DNA of 64,000 nucleotides from Candidatus Merdivicinus faecavium (GCA_018716285.1 DVKD01000052.1:1-64000), one strand, 5' to 3'. Counted from the stretch's first letter, positions 34,876 to 44,352 are shown. Notes: generated by a model not told the origin, from the sequence alone. Numbers and translations: made by a program.

Positions 34876-37800
34876 GCAGACAGTGGACAGCCGAACAGCA
34901 GGCCGCGATGGACCTCCGGGGCGGGGGGATCCTCGTCTCGGCGGCGGCGGGCAGCGGCAAGACCGCCGTTTTGGTCGAGCGGATCATCCGCCGCATCACC
35001 GGCCCGGAGGCGATCCCCGCCGACCGGCTGCTGGTCGTCACCTTTACCAACGCGGCCGCCGCCGAGATGCGCGGGCGGGTCGACGCCCGGCTGCGGGAGC
35101 TTCTTTCCGAGCGCCCCGGAGACCCGCTCCTCGAGCGGCAGCTCATCCGGCTGCAGCGGGCCAAGATCTGCACGATGGACGCCTTTTTCGGCGGTCTTGC
35201 GCGGGAGCATTTCGAGCAGCTGGGCATCTCGCCCGGCATCCGCATCGCCGAGGAGGCGGAGCTGTCCGACCTCCGCGCCGGGGCGATGGAGCGGGTGCTC
35301 GAGCTCTCCTACGAGGAGGCGGACCCGGATTTTCTCGCCGCCGCCGATTATTTCGGGGAGCAGAGCGACTACCGCCTGACCGAGGAGGTCCTCTCCCTCG
35401 CCGGGAAGGTCCGCTCCCTCCCCTACCCGGAGCGCTGGTTTGCGCGGCAGCTCGCCGCCTACCGCGGCCCCGGCCGCCCCGAGGAGAGCGAATGGGGGCG
35501 GCAGCTGCTCGCCCGCGCGCAGTCCCACCTGCGCAACGCCGCCCGGGTAAACCGCCGCATCGCCGCCATCCTCGCCGGGGATGAGCTGCTCCACAAGGGT
35601 TACGGCGCCGCCATCGCGGCCGACGGTGCCCTCTTTGCCGAGGGGCTTGCCATCGCGGCGCGGGGGGAATGGGATGCGCTCTACCGTTTCCTGCGCGCCT
35701 CCTCCCTGGGCCCCATCGGCCGGGCGCCCAAGGGGACGGACGCGGTCCGCAAGGAGGAGGTTTCCGCGCTGCGGGACCTCACCAAGGACTTCCTCTCCGC
35801 CGCGCGGGAATGCCTGCCCGGCTCGGCCGCCGACTTTGCGGAGGACTGCGGGAAGCTTCTGCCGGTCCTGCGCGGCATTTTCGGGATGGTCAAACGCTTT
35901 TCGGAGGAATATTTCGCCGCCCGGCAGGAGGCAAACCTCGCCGATTTCCCGGACATGGCCGCCTTTGCCCTGAAGCTCTGCGCGGGTGAGGACGGAAGCC
36001 CCACCGCCTTCGCGCGGCAGTACGCCGAAAGCTTCGACGAAATCCTCCTCGACGAATACCAGGACACCAACCGCCTCCAGGACGAGATTTTCCGCGCCGT
36101 TTCCCAAAACGGGGAAAACCTCTTCTACGTCGGCGACCTAAAGCAGAGCATCTACCGCTTCCGCAGCGCCGACCCGACCGTTTTCGCCGAAAAACAGGCG
36201 CGCTTTTCGGAGGACGGCTCCTTCCCCGCCCTGCTGCGCCTTTCCAAAAACTTCCGCAGCCGGGAGGGCGTCCTTGCGGCGGTCAACTGGGTCTTCTCCC
36301 AGATCATGAGCGAGGAAGCCGGCGGCGTCCGCTACGGGGAGGAGGAGGCCGTTCACCCCGGCGCGTCCTACCCGGAGACGCCTAAGCCCTCGGTCCATCT
36401 TCAGCTTTTCGACTTAAAGCAGAATCCCCAGCTCGACAGCGCCCGCCTCCTCACCGAGGCGGAGCAGACCGCCCGCCGGGTGGCGCAGATGCTGCGGGAA
36501 GGGTATCCGGTCACCGAAAACGGCTCCCTCCGGCCCTGCCGCCCCACCGACTTCGCCATCCTGCTGCGCAGCCTCAAGGGTGCGGAGGCAATTTTCTGCG
36601 AGGCGCTCCGGAACGAGGGAGTGGAGGCCGCCGTCAGCTCGGCGGAGGGGTACTTCACCTCCCGGGAGGTCCTTTCGATGATCAGCCTTCTGCAGGTGCT
36701 CGACAACCCGATGCTCGACATCCCGATGGCGGCCGTCCTCCTCTCCCCGCTCGGGCGGTTTGACTGCGGGGAGCTTTCCGCCCTCCGGCTCGGCCACCCC
36801 GACGAGCGCCTTTACGCCGCCCTGCTGGCTGAGCGGGAAAACCTGCCCAAGGCGGGCCGCTTTCTCACCCTGCTCGAGCATCTGCGGGAAAAGGCGGCGG
36901 TCAAGCGGGTGCGCGCCCTCATCCAGTACATCTACGACACGACCGACTTTCTCGAGATCATGGGGAGTTCGGCCGGTCGGGAGGCAAACCTCAAGCTGCT
37001 GCTCCAATACGCCGGCGACTACGAGCGGTCGGGCCGCAGCGAGCTGTCCGGCTTTGTCGCCTACATCCGCCGGATGATGGACCGGGGGGAGGATTTCAAG
37101 GTGGCGAACCCCCTCTCCTCCGAGAACGGGACGGTGCGGATCATGAGCGTCCACAAATCAAAGGGGCTCGAGTTCCCCATCGTCATCCTCGCAAACTGCT
37201 CCAAAGCCTTTAATCTGACCGACTTAAACCGCCCCGCCGTCTACCACCCCGCCCTCGGCTACGGGATGCAGGTGGTCGACCGCCGGACCCTCAAGCGCTA
37301 TCACACCATCCCCTCGGCGGCCGTCCGCCAGCGGGAGCGGGAGGACGCGGTCTCGGAGGAGATCCGCCTGCTCTACGTCGCCATGACCCGCGCGCGGGAA
37401 ACTCTCATCTTAAATATCACCGAAAAGAACCTCGACAAGCGGCTGCGGGAGACGGCGGCCCTGCTGACCGGCGCCGAGCCCCTCGACCCGAGCGCCGTCT
37501 TACAGATGTCCAGCTGGAGCGAGTGGCTGCTGGCGGCATTTCTGCGCCACCCCGATTTGGAGCCGGTCCGGCAGCAGTACGGCCTCTCCCTCCCCGTCAT
37601 GGAGGGGACCTTCCCGCTGCGCCTTTGCTGGTCCCCCATCCTGGAAAGCGGCCCGGCCGAAGCCGGCGAGACGGGAGGCGAAGCGCTGCCGCCCGATCCC
37701 GCCCTCACCGCCCGGATCGCCGCGCAGGCGGACTGGCGCTACCCCTGGCGGGAGCGGACCAGGATCCCGGCAAAGCTCGCCGTCACCGACATCGTCCGGC

Positions 37801-38372
37801 GGGAGGAGGAAGAAGGCGGGAGCATCCGGCTCCCTCTCCCCGCCTTCACCCGGGAGGCGGGCTTCTCCCCGGCCGAGCGGGGGAGCATCTTCCACCGCGC
37901 CCTGCAGTTTGCCGACTACGCCGCCGCCCGCGAGGACCCCGCCGCCGAACTGAAGCGGCTCGAGGAGGCGCGCTACCTCACCCCGGAGGAAGCGGCTGTC
38001 GTCCCGCTGACCGCCTTTTCCGCCTTTTTCCGTTCGGAAACGATGGGTCGTATCCTCGCGGCCGACCGGGTCTGGCGGGAGTACCGCTTTTTTGACACCG
38101 TCCCGGCCTCCCGCGCGGGCTACCCTGGGGAGGAGGAGATCCTCATCCAGGGTGTCGCCGACTGCCTCTTTGAGGAGGACGGCGCGGGGGTGCTGCTCGA
38201 CTACAAGACCGACCGGCTTGGGCCGGAGGAGCTCGCCGCCCGCTACGCCACCCAGCTTGCCCTCTACCGCAGAGCGCTCTCCCCGCTTTTCCCAAAAGGC
38301 ATCAAGGAGTGCATCCTCTATTCCCTGTACACAGGCTGCCCGGTCCCGCTTCGATTGGAGGAACTTTTATGA
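34872..38372 (+). CDS. addA: ATP-dependent helicase/nuclease subunit A
   Basis: An 1166-residue UvrD-type helicase with C-terminal nuclease. It has the Q-motif WTAEQQAAM, Walker A AAAGSGKT (residues 24-31), Walker B DEYQDTNRLQ (about 393) and the helicase motif IMSVHKSKGLEFPIV. The nuclease motif LLDYKTDRLG lies near 1108. It is the 3'-5' motor of the AddAB complex. GTG start at 34872 overlaps the addB stop by 4 bases, and its own stop overlaps the next gene. Confidence 0.96.
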   Translation: MSRQWTAEQQAAMDLRGGGILVSAAAGSGKTAVLVERIIRRITGPEAIPADRLLVVTFTNAAAAEMRGRVDARLRELLSERPGDPLLERQLIRLQRAKICTMDAFFGGLAREHFEQLGISPGIRIAEEAELSDLRAGAMERVLELSYEEADPDFLAAADYFGEQSDYRLTEEVLSLAGKVRSLPYPERWFARQLAAYRGPGRPEESEWGRQLLARAQSHLRNAARVNRRIAAILAGDELLHKGYGAAIAADGALFAEGLAIAARGEWDALYRFLRASSLGPIGRAPKGTDAVRKEEVSALRDLTKDFLSAARECLPGSAADFAEDCGKLLPVLRGIFGMVKRFSEEYFAARQEANLADFPDMAAFALKLCAGEDGSPTAFARQYAESFDEILLDEYQDTNRLQDEIFRAVSQNGENLFYVGDLKQSIYRFRSADPTVFAEKQARFSEDGSFPALLRLSKNFRSREGVLAAVNWVFSQIMSEEAGGVRYGEEEAVHPGASYPETPKPSVHLQLFDLKQNPQLDSARLLTEAEQTARRVAQMLREGYPVTENGSLRPCRPTDFAILLRSLKGAEAIFCEALRNEGVEAAVSSAEGYFTSREVLSMISLLQVLDNPMLDIPMAAVLLSPLGRFDCGELSALRLGHPDERLYAALLAERENLPKAGRFLTLLEHLREKAAVKRVRALIQYIYDTTDFLEIMGSSAGREANLKLLLQYAGDYERSGRSELSGFVAYIRRMMDRGEDFKVANPLSSENGTVRIMSVHKSKGLEFPIVILANCSKAFNLTDLNRPAVYHPALGYGMQVVDRRTLKRYHTIPSAAVRQREREDAVSEEIRLLYVAMTRARETLILNITEKNLDKRLRETAALLTGAEPLDPSAVLQMSSWSEWLLAAFLRHPDLEPVRQQYGLSLPVMEGTFPLRLCWSPILESGPAEAGETGGEALPPDPALTARIAAQADWRYPWRERTRIPAKLAVTDIVRREEEEGGSIRLPLPAFTREAGFSPAERGSIFHRALQFADYAAAREDPAAELKRLEEARYLTPEEAAVVPLTAFSAFFRSETMGRILAADRVWREYRFFDTVPASRAGYPGEEEILIQGVADCLFEEDGAGVLLDYKTDRLGPEELAARYATQLALYRRALSPLFPKGIKECILYSLYTGCPVPLRLEELL

Positions 38373-39187
38373 ACCGGATGAATGCGATTGCGGAGAGATT
38401 TTCCCGCATCCCGGCTGTCCGCGCCGTCGTGCTGGGCGGTTCCCGCGCGACCGGCACCGCCGGGGAATCGTCTGACCTCGACATCGGCATCTACTACGAC
38501 CGCAGCCTGCTCGACTATGAGGCGCTCAACGCTGCCGCGCAGGAAATCGACGACCTCCGCCGGCCCAACCTCATCTGCGAGGAGGGCGGCTGGGGAGAAT
38601 GGGTCAACTGCGGAGGATGGCTGACCGTCGGCGGGACGCCCACCGACCTCATCCTCCGGGATTTTTCGCGGGTACAGCTGGCTATCGCCGACACGGACGC
38701 CGGCCGCGTCACTGCTCATTACCAGACCGGCCACCCGCATGCCTTTTTAAATGTGATGTACCGCGGCGAGCTGGCCCTCTGCCGCACGCTGTTTGTCCGC
38801 GGCGCGGAATTTTCCGCCTGCAAGGCGCACGCGGAGGAATATCCGGAGGAGATGCGGCGGGCGCTGCTCGATCTGTTCGGGTTCGAGGCGGGGTTTTCGG
38901 CAGAATTGGTGCGGAAATACGCGGAGAGCGGGGATCTTTCTTATGTCGCAGGGCACCTGTTCCGCGGAGTGTCGGCCATGAACCAGGCGCTGTTCGCCTG
39001 GAATCGGGTCTACTGCCTCAACGAAAAGCGCGCTGTCCGCCGGGCAGCCGCCCTCCCCGCGTCGCTTCCGGACTATGAAAGGCGCGTCGGGCAGGCTTTT
39101 GCCCTGCTGGGGGAATCGCCCGCCCGGTCTGCCGCGGTTTTCTCCGAGCTGGCGGAGGAGCTGGAGGCGCTGTGCCGTCAGCCCTGA
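38369..39187 (+). CDS. Nucleotidyltransferase-domain protein
   Basis: A 272-residue protein whose N-terminus holds the polymerase-beta-like nucleotidyltransferase motif LGGSRATGTAGESSDLDIGI, with GSR and D-L-D for nucleotide and metal. The C-terminal half is helical. It is distantly like aminoglycoside or lincosamide adenylyltransferases; the substrate is unknown. GGAGG lies 7 bases before the ATG, which overlaps the addA stop by 4 bases. A strong terminator follows, so it is the last gene of the spoIIR-addBA operon. Confidence 0.78.
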   Translation: MNRMNAIAERFSRIPAVRAVVLGGSRATGTAGESSDLDIGIYYDRSLLDYEALNAAAQEIDDLRRPNLICEEGGWGEWVNCGGWLTVGGTPTDLILRDFSRVQLAIADTDAGRVTAHYQTGHPHAFLNVMYRGELALCRTLFVRGAEFSACKAHAEEYPEEMRRALLDLFGFEAGFSAELVRKYAESGDLSYVAGHLFRGVSAMNQALFAWNRVYCLNEKRAVRRAAALPASLPDYERRVGQAFALLGESPARSAAVFSELAEELEALCRQP

Positions 39188-39203
39188 ACTGTTCCGGCAA
39201 AAT

Positions 39204-39248
39204 AAAAAATTCCCGGCACGTCCTTGTCGAACGTGCCGGGAATTTTTT
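39204..39248. terminator. Bidirectional terminator
   Basis: An 18-bp perfect inverted repeat (AAAAAATTCCCGGCACGT and its complement) with a 9-base loop lies between the nucleotidyltransferase gene and the convergent hydA gene. The A and T runs serve both directions. Confidence 0.93.
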
Positions 39249-39258
39249 ATGCCTGGGA

Positions 39259-41007
39259 TCAATATTTGGGACGGGCCACATAGGAGGTGTGGAGCACCTC
39301 ATGGGCGACGTGGCTGCCGGGCTTCTCCAAAAACTCCGCGTAGAGCTTCTGGATGGCGGGGTTGTCGTGGGATTTGCGCAGCGCCATCTTTTCGTCGGTG
39401 CTGTAAAGCGCCTTGGCCCGCAGGGCCTTGAGGTCGACAAAGTTGCGGACAGAGGCAGGCTGGATGGGCTGGCCGCCGCCGTTGACGCAGCCGCCGGGGC
39501 AGGCCATAACCTCGATGAAATGGTAGTCTGCCTTGCCTTCCTTGACGGCGCGGAGGACTTTCTTCGCATTCACGAGACCGGAGCAGACCGCGACTTTAAG
39601 GGTCAGGCCGCCGACGGTGTAGGTTGCCTCCTTGACGCCCTCGGTGCCGCGAACCTCGTTGTAGACCAGCGCTTCGCCCGAAGCATTGCCGCCGGTCAGC
39701 CAGTCGGCTGCGGTGCGGAGGGCCGCTTCCATAACGCCGCCGGTCGCGCCGAAGATGAGACCGGCGCCGGTGTCGATGCCGAGCGGAGAATCGTAGTCCT
39801 CATCGGGGAGAGCGGTGAAGTTCAAGCCGGCGGTATCGATCATGCGGGCCAGCTCCCGGGTGGTCAGAGCGATATCGACGTCGGGGACGCCCGCCGCGGA
39901 CTGGTTGTCGCGGCCGACCTCGAACTTCTTGGCGGTGCAGGGCATGATGGAGACCATCACGATGTTCTTGGGATCGACCCCGATCTGCTTGGCGTACCAG
40001 GTCTTGGCGACCGCGCCGAACATCTGCTGGGGCGACTTGCAGGTGGAGAGATTGGGGATGAACTCGGGGAAATAGTGCTCGCAGTACTTGATCCAGCCGG
40101 GCGAGCAGGAGGTGATCATCGGCAGGACGCCGCCGTTCTGGATGCGCTCGACCAGCTCGTTTGCCTCCTCCATAATGGTGAGGTCGGCGGCGAAGTTGGT
40201 GTCGAAGACCTTGTCAAAGCCGAGCCGGCGGAGCGCCGCGACCATCTTGCCTTCCGCGTTGGTGCCGATGGGCATGCCGAAGGCTTCGCCGATGGTGACG
40301 CGGGTAGCCGGGGCGGTCTGGACGAGGACGACCTTCTCGGGATCGCCCAGGGCGTCCCAGACTTCCTTCGTCTGGTCCTTTTCAGTGAGGGCGCCGGTCG
40401 GGCAGGCGACGATGCACTGGCCGCAGGAGACGCAGGAGGTCTCGCCCAGCGGGGTCTCAAAGGCGCAGGAAATGTTGGTGGCAAAGCCGCGCTCGTTGGC
40501 GCCGATGACGCCGACATCCTGCCACTTGCGGCAGACGGCCGTGCAGCGGCGGCAGAGGATGCACTTGTTGTTGTCGCGGATCATGTGGGGGGCGGAGGTG
40601 TCGAGCTCGTACTCGTTGCGCGCGCCCTTGAAGGCGTCGACATCCTCGACGCCGTAGTCCTTACAGAGCTTCTGGAACTCGCAGTTGCCGCTGCGGACGC
40701 AGGCCAGGCAGTTCTTGTCGTGGCAGGAGAGCAGCAGCTCGAGGTTCTGGCGGCGGGAATCCCGCACCTTCTGGGTGTTGGTGAAGACTTCCATCCCCTC
40801 GCTGACCGGGTAGACGCAGGCGGTCACAAGGCCGCGCGCGCCCTTGACCTCAACCATGCAGATGCGGCAGGCGCCGATCTCGTTGATGTCTTTGAGGTAG
40901 CAGAGGGTGGGAATCTGGATGCCGGCCTGATGGGCTGCTTCGAGAATGGTGCTGCCGGGAGCAACCGAAACCGGGATATTGTTAATTTTCAGGTTGACCA
41001 TTTCCAT
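39259..41007 (-). CDS. hydA: [FeFe] hydrogenase subunit HydA
   Basis: A 582-residue catalytic subunit. An N-terminal [2Fe-2S] domain (CYLKDINEIGACRIC) is followed by the His/Cys-ligated cluster segment (HDKNCLACVRSGNC), two [4Fe-4S] clusters (CILCRRCTAVC, CVSCGQCIVACP) and the H-cluster domain. H-cluster motifs are TSCSPGW (299-305), MPCTAKKFE and VMACPGGCVNGGGQP. The first usually reads TSCCPGW; here the second cysteine is serine. With HydB and HydC it forms the trimeric, often electron-bifurcating, NADH/ferredoxin hydrogenase. Starts at 41007 or 41019 are possible. Confidence 0.95.
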   Translation of the reverse strand: MEMVNLKINNIPVSVAPGSTILEAAHQAGIQIPTLCYLKDINEIGACRICMVEVKGARGLVTACVYPVSEGMEVFTNTQKVRDSRRQNLELLLSCHDKNCLACVRSGNCEFQKLCKDYGVEDVDAFKGARNEYELDTSAPHMIRDNNKCILCRRCTAVCRKWQDVGVIGANERGFATNISCAFETPLGETSCVSCGQCIVACPTGALTEKDQTKEVWDALGDPEKVVLVQTAPATRVTIGEAFGMPIGTNAEGKMVAALRRLGFDKVFDTNFAADLTIMEEANELVERIQNGGVLPMITSCSPGWIKYCEHYFPEFIPNLSTCKSPQQMFGAVAKTWYAKQIGVDPKNIVMVSIMPCTAKKFEVGRDNQSAAGVPDVDIALTTRELARMIDTAGLNFTALPDEDYDSPLGIDTGAGLIFGATGGVMEAALRTAADWLTGGNASGEALVYNEVRGTEGVKEATYTVGGLTLKVAVCSGLVNAKKVLRAVKEGKADYHFIEVMACPGGCVNGGGQPIQPASVRNFVDLKALRAKALYSTDEKMALRKSHDNPAIQKLYAEFLEKPGSHVAHEVLHTSYVARPKY

Positions 41008-41025
41008 GACTTGAGCCACACTCCT

Positions 41026-42813
41026 TTATTTCTTGACGATCGCGCCGAATTTGCACTTCTCGATGCAGGCGCCGCACTTGATGCACTTGGCCTGGTTGAC
41101 CACATGGGGCACCTTGACCTTGCCTTCGATCGCGCCGACCGGGCAGGTGCGGGCGCAGAGGGTGCAGCCTTTGCACTTGTCGGTCAGGATGGTGACCTGC
41201 ATCAGATGCTTGCAGACGCCGGCGGGGCACTTCTTGTCCACGATGTGGGCGAGATATTCGTCGCGGAAGTAGCGGAGGGTGGACAGGACGGGGTTGGGGG
41301 CTGTCTGGCCGAGGCCGCAGAGGGAGTTTGCCTTGATGTAGTAGCAGAGCTGCTCCATCTTGTCGAGGTCTTCTAAGGTCGCCTCGCCGCGGGTGATCTT
41401 GTCGAGCATCTCATAAAGCCGCTTGGTGCCGACCCGGCAGGGGGTGCACTTGCCGCAGGATTCGTCGACGGTGAACTCGAGGAAGAACTTCGCGATGTCG
41501 ACCATGCAGGTGTCCTCGTCCATGACGATGAGGCCGCCGGAGCCCATCATCGAGCCGATGGCAATCAGGTTGTCGTAATCGATCGGCACGTCGAGGTGCT
41601 CCGCCGGGATGCAGCCGCCGGAGGGGCCGCCGGTCTGGGCAGCCTTGAACTTCTTGCCGTTCGGGATGCCGCCGCCGATCTCCTCGACGATCTCGCGGAG
41701 GGTGGTGCCCATCGGGACCTCGACGAGGCCGGTGTTCTTGATCTTGCCGCCCAGCGCGAAGACCTTGGTGCCCTTCGACTTCTCGGTGCCCATCGACTTG
41801 AACCAGTCGGCGCCCTTGAGGATGATCTGGGGGATGTTGGCGTAGGTTTCGACGTTATTTAAGACAGTGGGCTTCTGGAACAGGCCCTTGACAGCCGGGA
41901 AGGGCGGACGGGGACGGGGCTCGCCGCGGCGGCCCTCGATGGAGGTCATCAGCGCGGTCTCCTCGCCGCAGACAAAGGCGCCGGCGCCCAGCCGCAGGTC
42001 GAGGTCGAAGTCAAAGCCGCTGCCGAAGATGTTCTTGCCGAGCAGCCCGTATTCGCGGGCCTGCTTGATGGCGACCTGGAGACGGTGGACGGCGATGGGG
42101 TACTCCGCGCGGACGTAGATGTAGCCCTGGGAAGCGCCGATGGCGTAGCCTGCGATGGCCATCGCCTCGATGACGACATGGGGGTCGCCCTCCAGGACGG
42201 AGCGGTCCATGAAAGCACCCGGGTCGCCCTCGTCGGCGTTGCAGCAGACGTACTTCTGGTCAGCCTGGTTGGCGGCCGCGAAGGACCATTTGCGGCCGGT
42301 GGGGAAGCCCGCGCCGCCGCGCCCGCGGAGGCCGGACTCGAGAATCTCGTCGATGACCTGCTGGGGGGTCATTTCGGTCAGGACCTTGCCCAGCGCCTCG
42401 TAGCCGTCGACGGCGATGTATTCGTCGATATTCTCGGGGTTGATGACGCCGCAGTTGCGCAGCGCCACGCGGTGCTGCTTGGCGTAGAAGTTGGTCTCAT
42501 TTAAGGATTTGACATTGCTTTCCTGGACGGTTTCCTTATAAAGGAGGCGCTTGACGATGCGGCCCTTGAGCAGGTGCTCCTCGACGATCTCGGGGACGTC
42601 GGAGGGCTTTACCTCGGAGTAGAAGGACCCCTCCGGGTAGACGATCATAATGGGGCCGAGCGCGCACAGGCCGAAGCAGCCGGTTTTGACGACCTTGACC
42701 TCATCGGCAAGGCCGGCGGCGGCGATTTCGGTTTCCAGGGCATCAATGATCTGCTGGCTGTTGGACGACGTGCATCCGGTGCCGCCGCAGACCAGGACAT
42801 GAGAACGATACAT
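41026..42813 (-). CDS. hydB: NADH-dependent hydrogenase subunit HydB (NuoF-like)
   Basis: A 595-residue flavoprotein. The N-terminus is a thioredoxin-like [2Fe-2S] domain (VCGGTGCTSSNS, GCFGLCALGP). The NuoF core follows, with RGRGGAGFPTGRKW for NADH, NADEGDPGAFMDRS for FMN and ESCGKCTPCRVG for a [4Fe-4S] cluster. The C-terminus adds two ferredoxin clusters (CKGCTLCARTCP, CIKCGACIEKC). It oxidises or reduces NAD(H) and passes electrons to HydA. Between hydA and the small ferredoxin gene in one operon. Confidence 0.95.
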   Translation of the reverse strand: MYRSHVLVCGGTGCTSSNSQQIIDALETEIAAAGLADEVKVVKTGCFGLCALGPIMIVYPEGSFYSEVKPSDVPEIVEEHLLKGRIVKRLLYKETVQESNVKSLNETNFYAKQHRVALRNCGVINPENIDEYIAVDGYEALGKVLTEMTPQQVIDEILESGLRGRGGAGFPTGRKWSFAAANQADQKYVCCNADEGDPGAFMDRSVLEGDPHVVIEAMAIAGYAIGASQGYIYVRAEYPIAVHRLQVAIKQAREYGLLGKNIFGSGFDFDLDLRLGAGAFVCGEETALMTSIEGRRGEPRPRPPFPAVKGLFQKPTVLNNVETYANIPQIILKGADWFKSMGTEKSKGTKVFALGGKIKNTGLVEVPMGTTLREIVEEIGGGIPNGKKFKAAQTGGPSGGCIPAEHLDVPIDYDNLIAIGSMMGSGGLIVMDEDTCMVDIAKFFLEFTVDESCGKCTPCRVGTKRLYEMLDKITRGEATLEDLDKMEQLCYYIKANSLCGLGQTAPNPVLSTLRYFRDEYLAHIVDKKCPAGVCKHLMQVTILTDKCKGCTLCARTCPVGAIEGKVKVPHVVNQAKCIKCGACIEKCKFGAIVKK

Positions 42814-42825
42814 GAAGCTGCCTCC

Positions 42826-43206
42826 TTATTTCAAATTGCTGATGCTGCCGATGGTGTATTCCTCAACAACTTTGCCGTTGACCAGGTGTTCGGTCACGAC
42901 ACGGGCAGCTTTGTCCGCGGTCATTTTTACATAGGTGGTTTTCTTTCCGTCCGGCTCAAACACCTCGACGACGGGCTCATACTGGCAGATGCCGATGCAT
43001 CCGGTCTGGGTGACCATGACGTTCTCGAGGCCCCGTTTGGCGACCTCATCGGTAAAGGCGGCCAGCACCGGGCGGGCCCCCGCCGCGATGCCGCAGGTCG
43101 CCATGCCGACGACGACGCGGATGTTGTCCGGGGAATCCTCTTTCCGCAGATGCACGTTGCTTTTTACCCGTTCGCGGATTGCCCTGAGTTCTTCCAGGCT
43201 TTTCAT
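42826..43206 (-). CDS. Thioredoxin-like [2Fe-2S] ferredoxin
   Basis: A 126-residue small ferredoxin. VVVGMATCGIAAGARPVL and VTQTGCIGICQYEPVVEV are the cluster regions. I count three cysteines in these motifs rather than four, as in other members of this operon-encoded type that I recall. It probably shuttles electrons for, or helps assemble, the Hyd complex. It lies between the HATPase gene and hydB in the hyd operon. Confidence 0.85.
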   Translation of the reverse strand: MKSLEELRAIRERVKSNVHLRKEDSPDNIRVVVGMATCGIAAGARPVLAAFTDEVAKRGLENVMVTQTGCIGICQYEPVVEVFEPDGKKTTYVKMTADKAARVVTEHLVNGKVVEEYTIGSISNLK

Positions 43207-43228
43207 TTCTAATCATCCTTTCGTCCAA

Positions 43229-43786
43229 TTACGGAGTAGCGGGGCTGCCGAACAATTCGGCCTCCCCTTCTGCCAGGGATGCGCGGATAAAGTCCGCGAC
43301 CTCCGGCGCATTTAAGGGAACGTCCTCGAGGACTTCCTTCAGTTCTCGGGTGTCCAGGGTGTAGACCCGCTCATCGTAAGAACGCCGGTAGACGAAGTCG
43401 CGGTCCGGGTTCATGGTGATGAGGGTCAGGATGGTGGCGTTCATATCGCCGATGGGCAGCATGTCGATGTGGTCGGTGCGGTAGCTCGCCGTCGTCCGGG
43501 TTCCCTTTCCAAGCTCCGAAACGATGGAGAAGCTGCCGCCGGTCGCCTCCGCCGACATTTTAAAGAAGGGCACCCCCAGCCCGACCTTGCGGGTCGTCCG
43601 GGTGGTAAAAAAGGGGTCCATCACGCGGGCAACCTGCTCTTTGCTCATGCCGCAGCCGTTGTCTGCGATGGAGATCTCAAGAAAGCTGTCCGCCGTCCGC
43701 TGCTCAACCGTGATGGTGATGAGCGAGGCGTCCGCGCGGATGGAGTTCTGTGCAATGTCCAGCACATTGAGAGACAGTTCCTGCAT
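43229..43786 (-). CDS. Stand-alone histidine-kinase-like ATPase in the hyd operon
   Basis: A 185-residue protein with a GHKL ATPase domain and a C-terminal extension. The N box reads VLDIAQNSIRADAS, G1 DNGCGM and G2 GLGVPFFKM, but there is no phospho-acceptor histidine domain or sensor domain. The start at 43786 has GGAGG 7 bases upstream. It lies between hydC and the small ferredoxin gene. The position suggests a regulatory or assembly role tied to the hydrogenase; the target is unknown. Confidence 0.82.
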   Translation of the reverse strand: MQELSLNVLDIAQNSIRADASLITITVEQRTADSFLEISIADNGCGMSKEQVARVMDPFFTTRTTRKVGLGVPFFKMSAEATGGSFSIVSELGKGTRTTASYRTDHIDMLPIGDMNATILTLITMNPDRDFVYRRSYDERVYTLDTRELKEVLEDVPLNAPEVADFIRASLAEGEAELFGSPATP

Positions 43787-43816
43787 ATGTTCCCTCCTTC
43801 CCTGCCGTCTTAGCAA

Positions 43817-44314
43817 TCAGGCGCCGTATTTGGCGAGAATATCGTCGATATCGTCGGGGAGCAGCTTGCCGTAGACCTCGTCGTTGATGGTCATGACAGG
43901 GGCAAGGCCGCAGGCGCCGATGCAGCGGCAGGCGTCGAGCGAGAACTTGCCGTCCGGGGTGCATTCGCCGCCCTTGATGCCGAGCTTCTGCTGAAGACGG
44001 TCGTAGATGTCGCCCGAGCCTTTGACGTAGCAGGCGGTGCCCAGGCAGACGGAAATCTTGTACTGCCCCTTCGGGTAAAGGGAGAACTGGGCGTAGAAGG
44101 TGACGACGCCGTAAACCTCCTCGAGCGGGATGTCAAGCCCCTCCGCGATGGTGGTCTGGACCTCGATGGGCAGGTAGCCGTAAACCTCCTGCGCCTGCTG
44201 GAGCACCGGCATCAAAGCGCCCGGCTGGTCCTTGTGAGAAGCGATGATCTCCATGAGCTTCTCTCTCTGTTCCGGCGTGTCCTGGAAGAGGACACCCGCT
44301 TTTTTACTGGACAT
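43817..44314 (-). CDS. hydC: Hydrogenase subunit HydC (NuoE-like)
   Basis: A 165-residue [2Fe-2S] protein of the NuoE family. Cluster ligands lie in VCLGTACYVKGSG and LDACRCIGACGLAP, and GYLPIEVQ, VYGVVTFYAQF are family hallmarks. It is the small electron-transfer subunit of the HydABC complex. First gene of the hyd operon; AGGAGG lies 8-9 bases before the ATG. The leader carries an 8-bp hairpin. Confidence 0.95.
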   Translation of the reverse strand: MSSKKAGVLFQDTPEQREKLMEIIASHKDQPGALMPVLQQAQEVYGYLPIEVQTTIAEGLDIPLEEVYGVVTFYAQFSLYPKGQYKISVCLGTACYVKGSGDIYDRLQQKLGIKGGECTPDGKFSLDACRCIGACGLAPVMTINDEVYGKLLPDDIDDILAKYGA

Positions 44315-44352
44315 ATTTCATAGACCTCCTTGATGGTAACGGCCTCATCCGG

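Noticed and set aside
38369-39187. Calling this gene aadE or another named resistance gene
   Set aside because: Only the nucleotidyltransferase motif is shared; the rest does not support a specific drug target.
39172-41376. A 734-codon open frame opposite hydA
   Set aside because: It is composed of low-information Asp/Val/Gly-rich sequence and mirrors the hydA and hydB codons.
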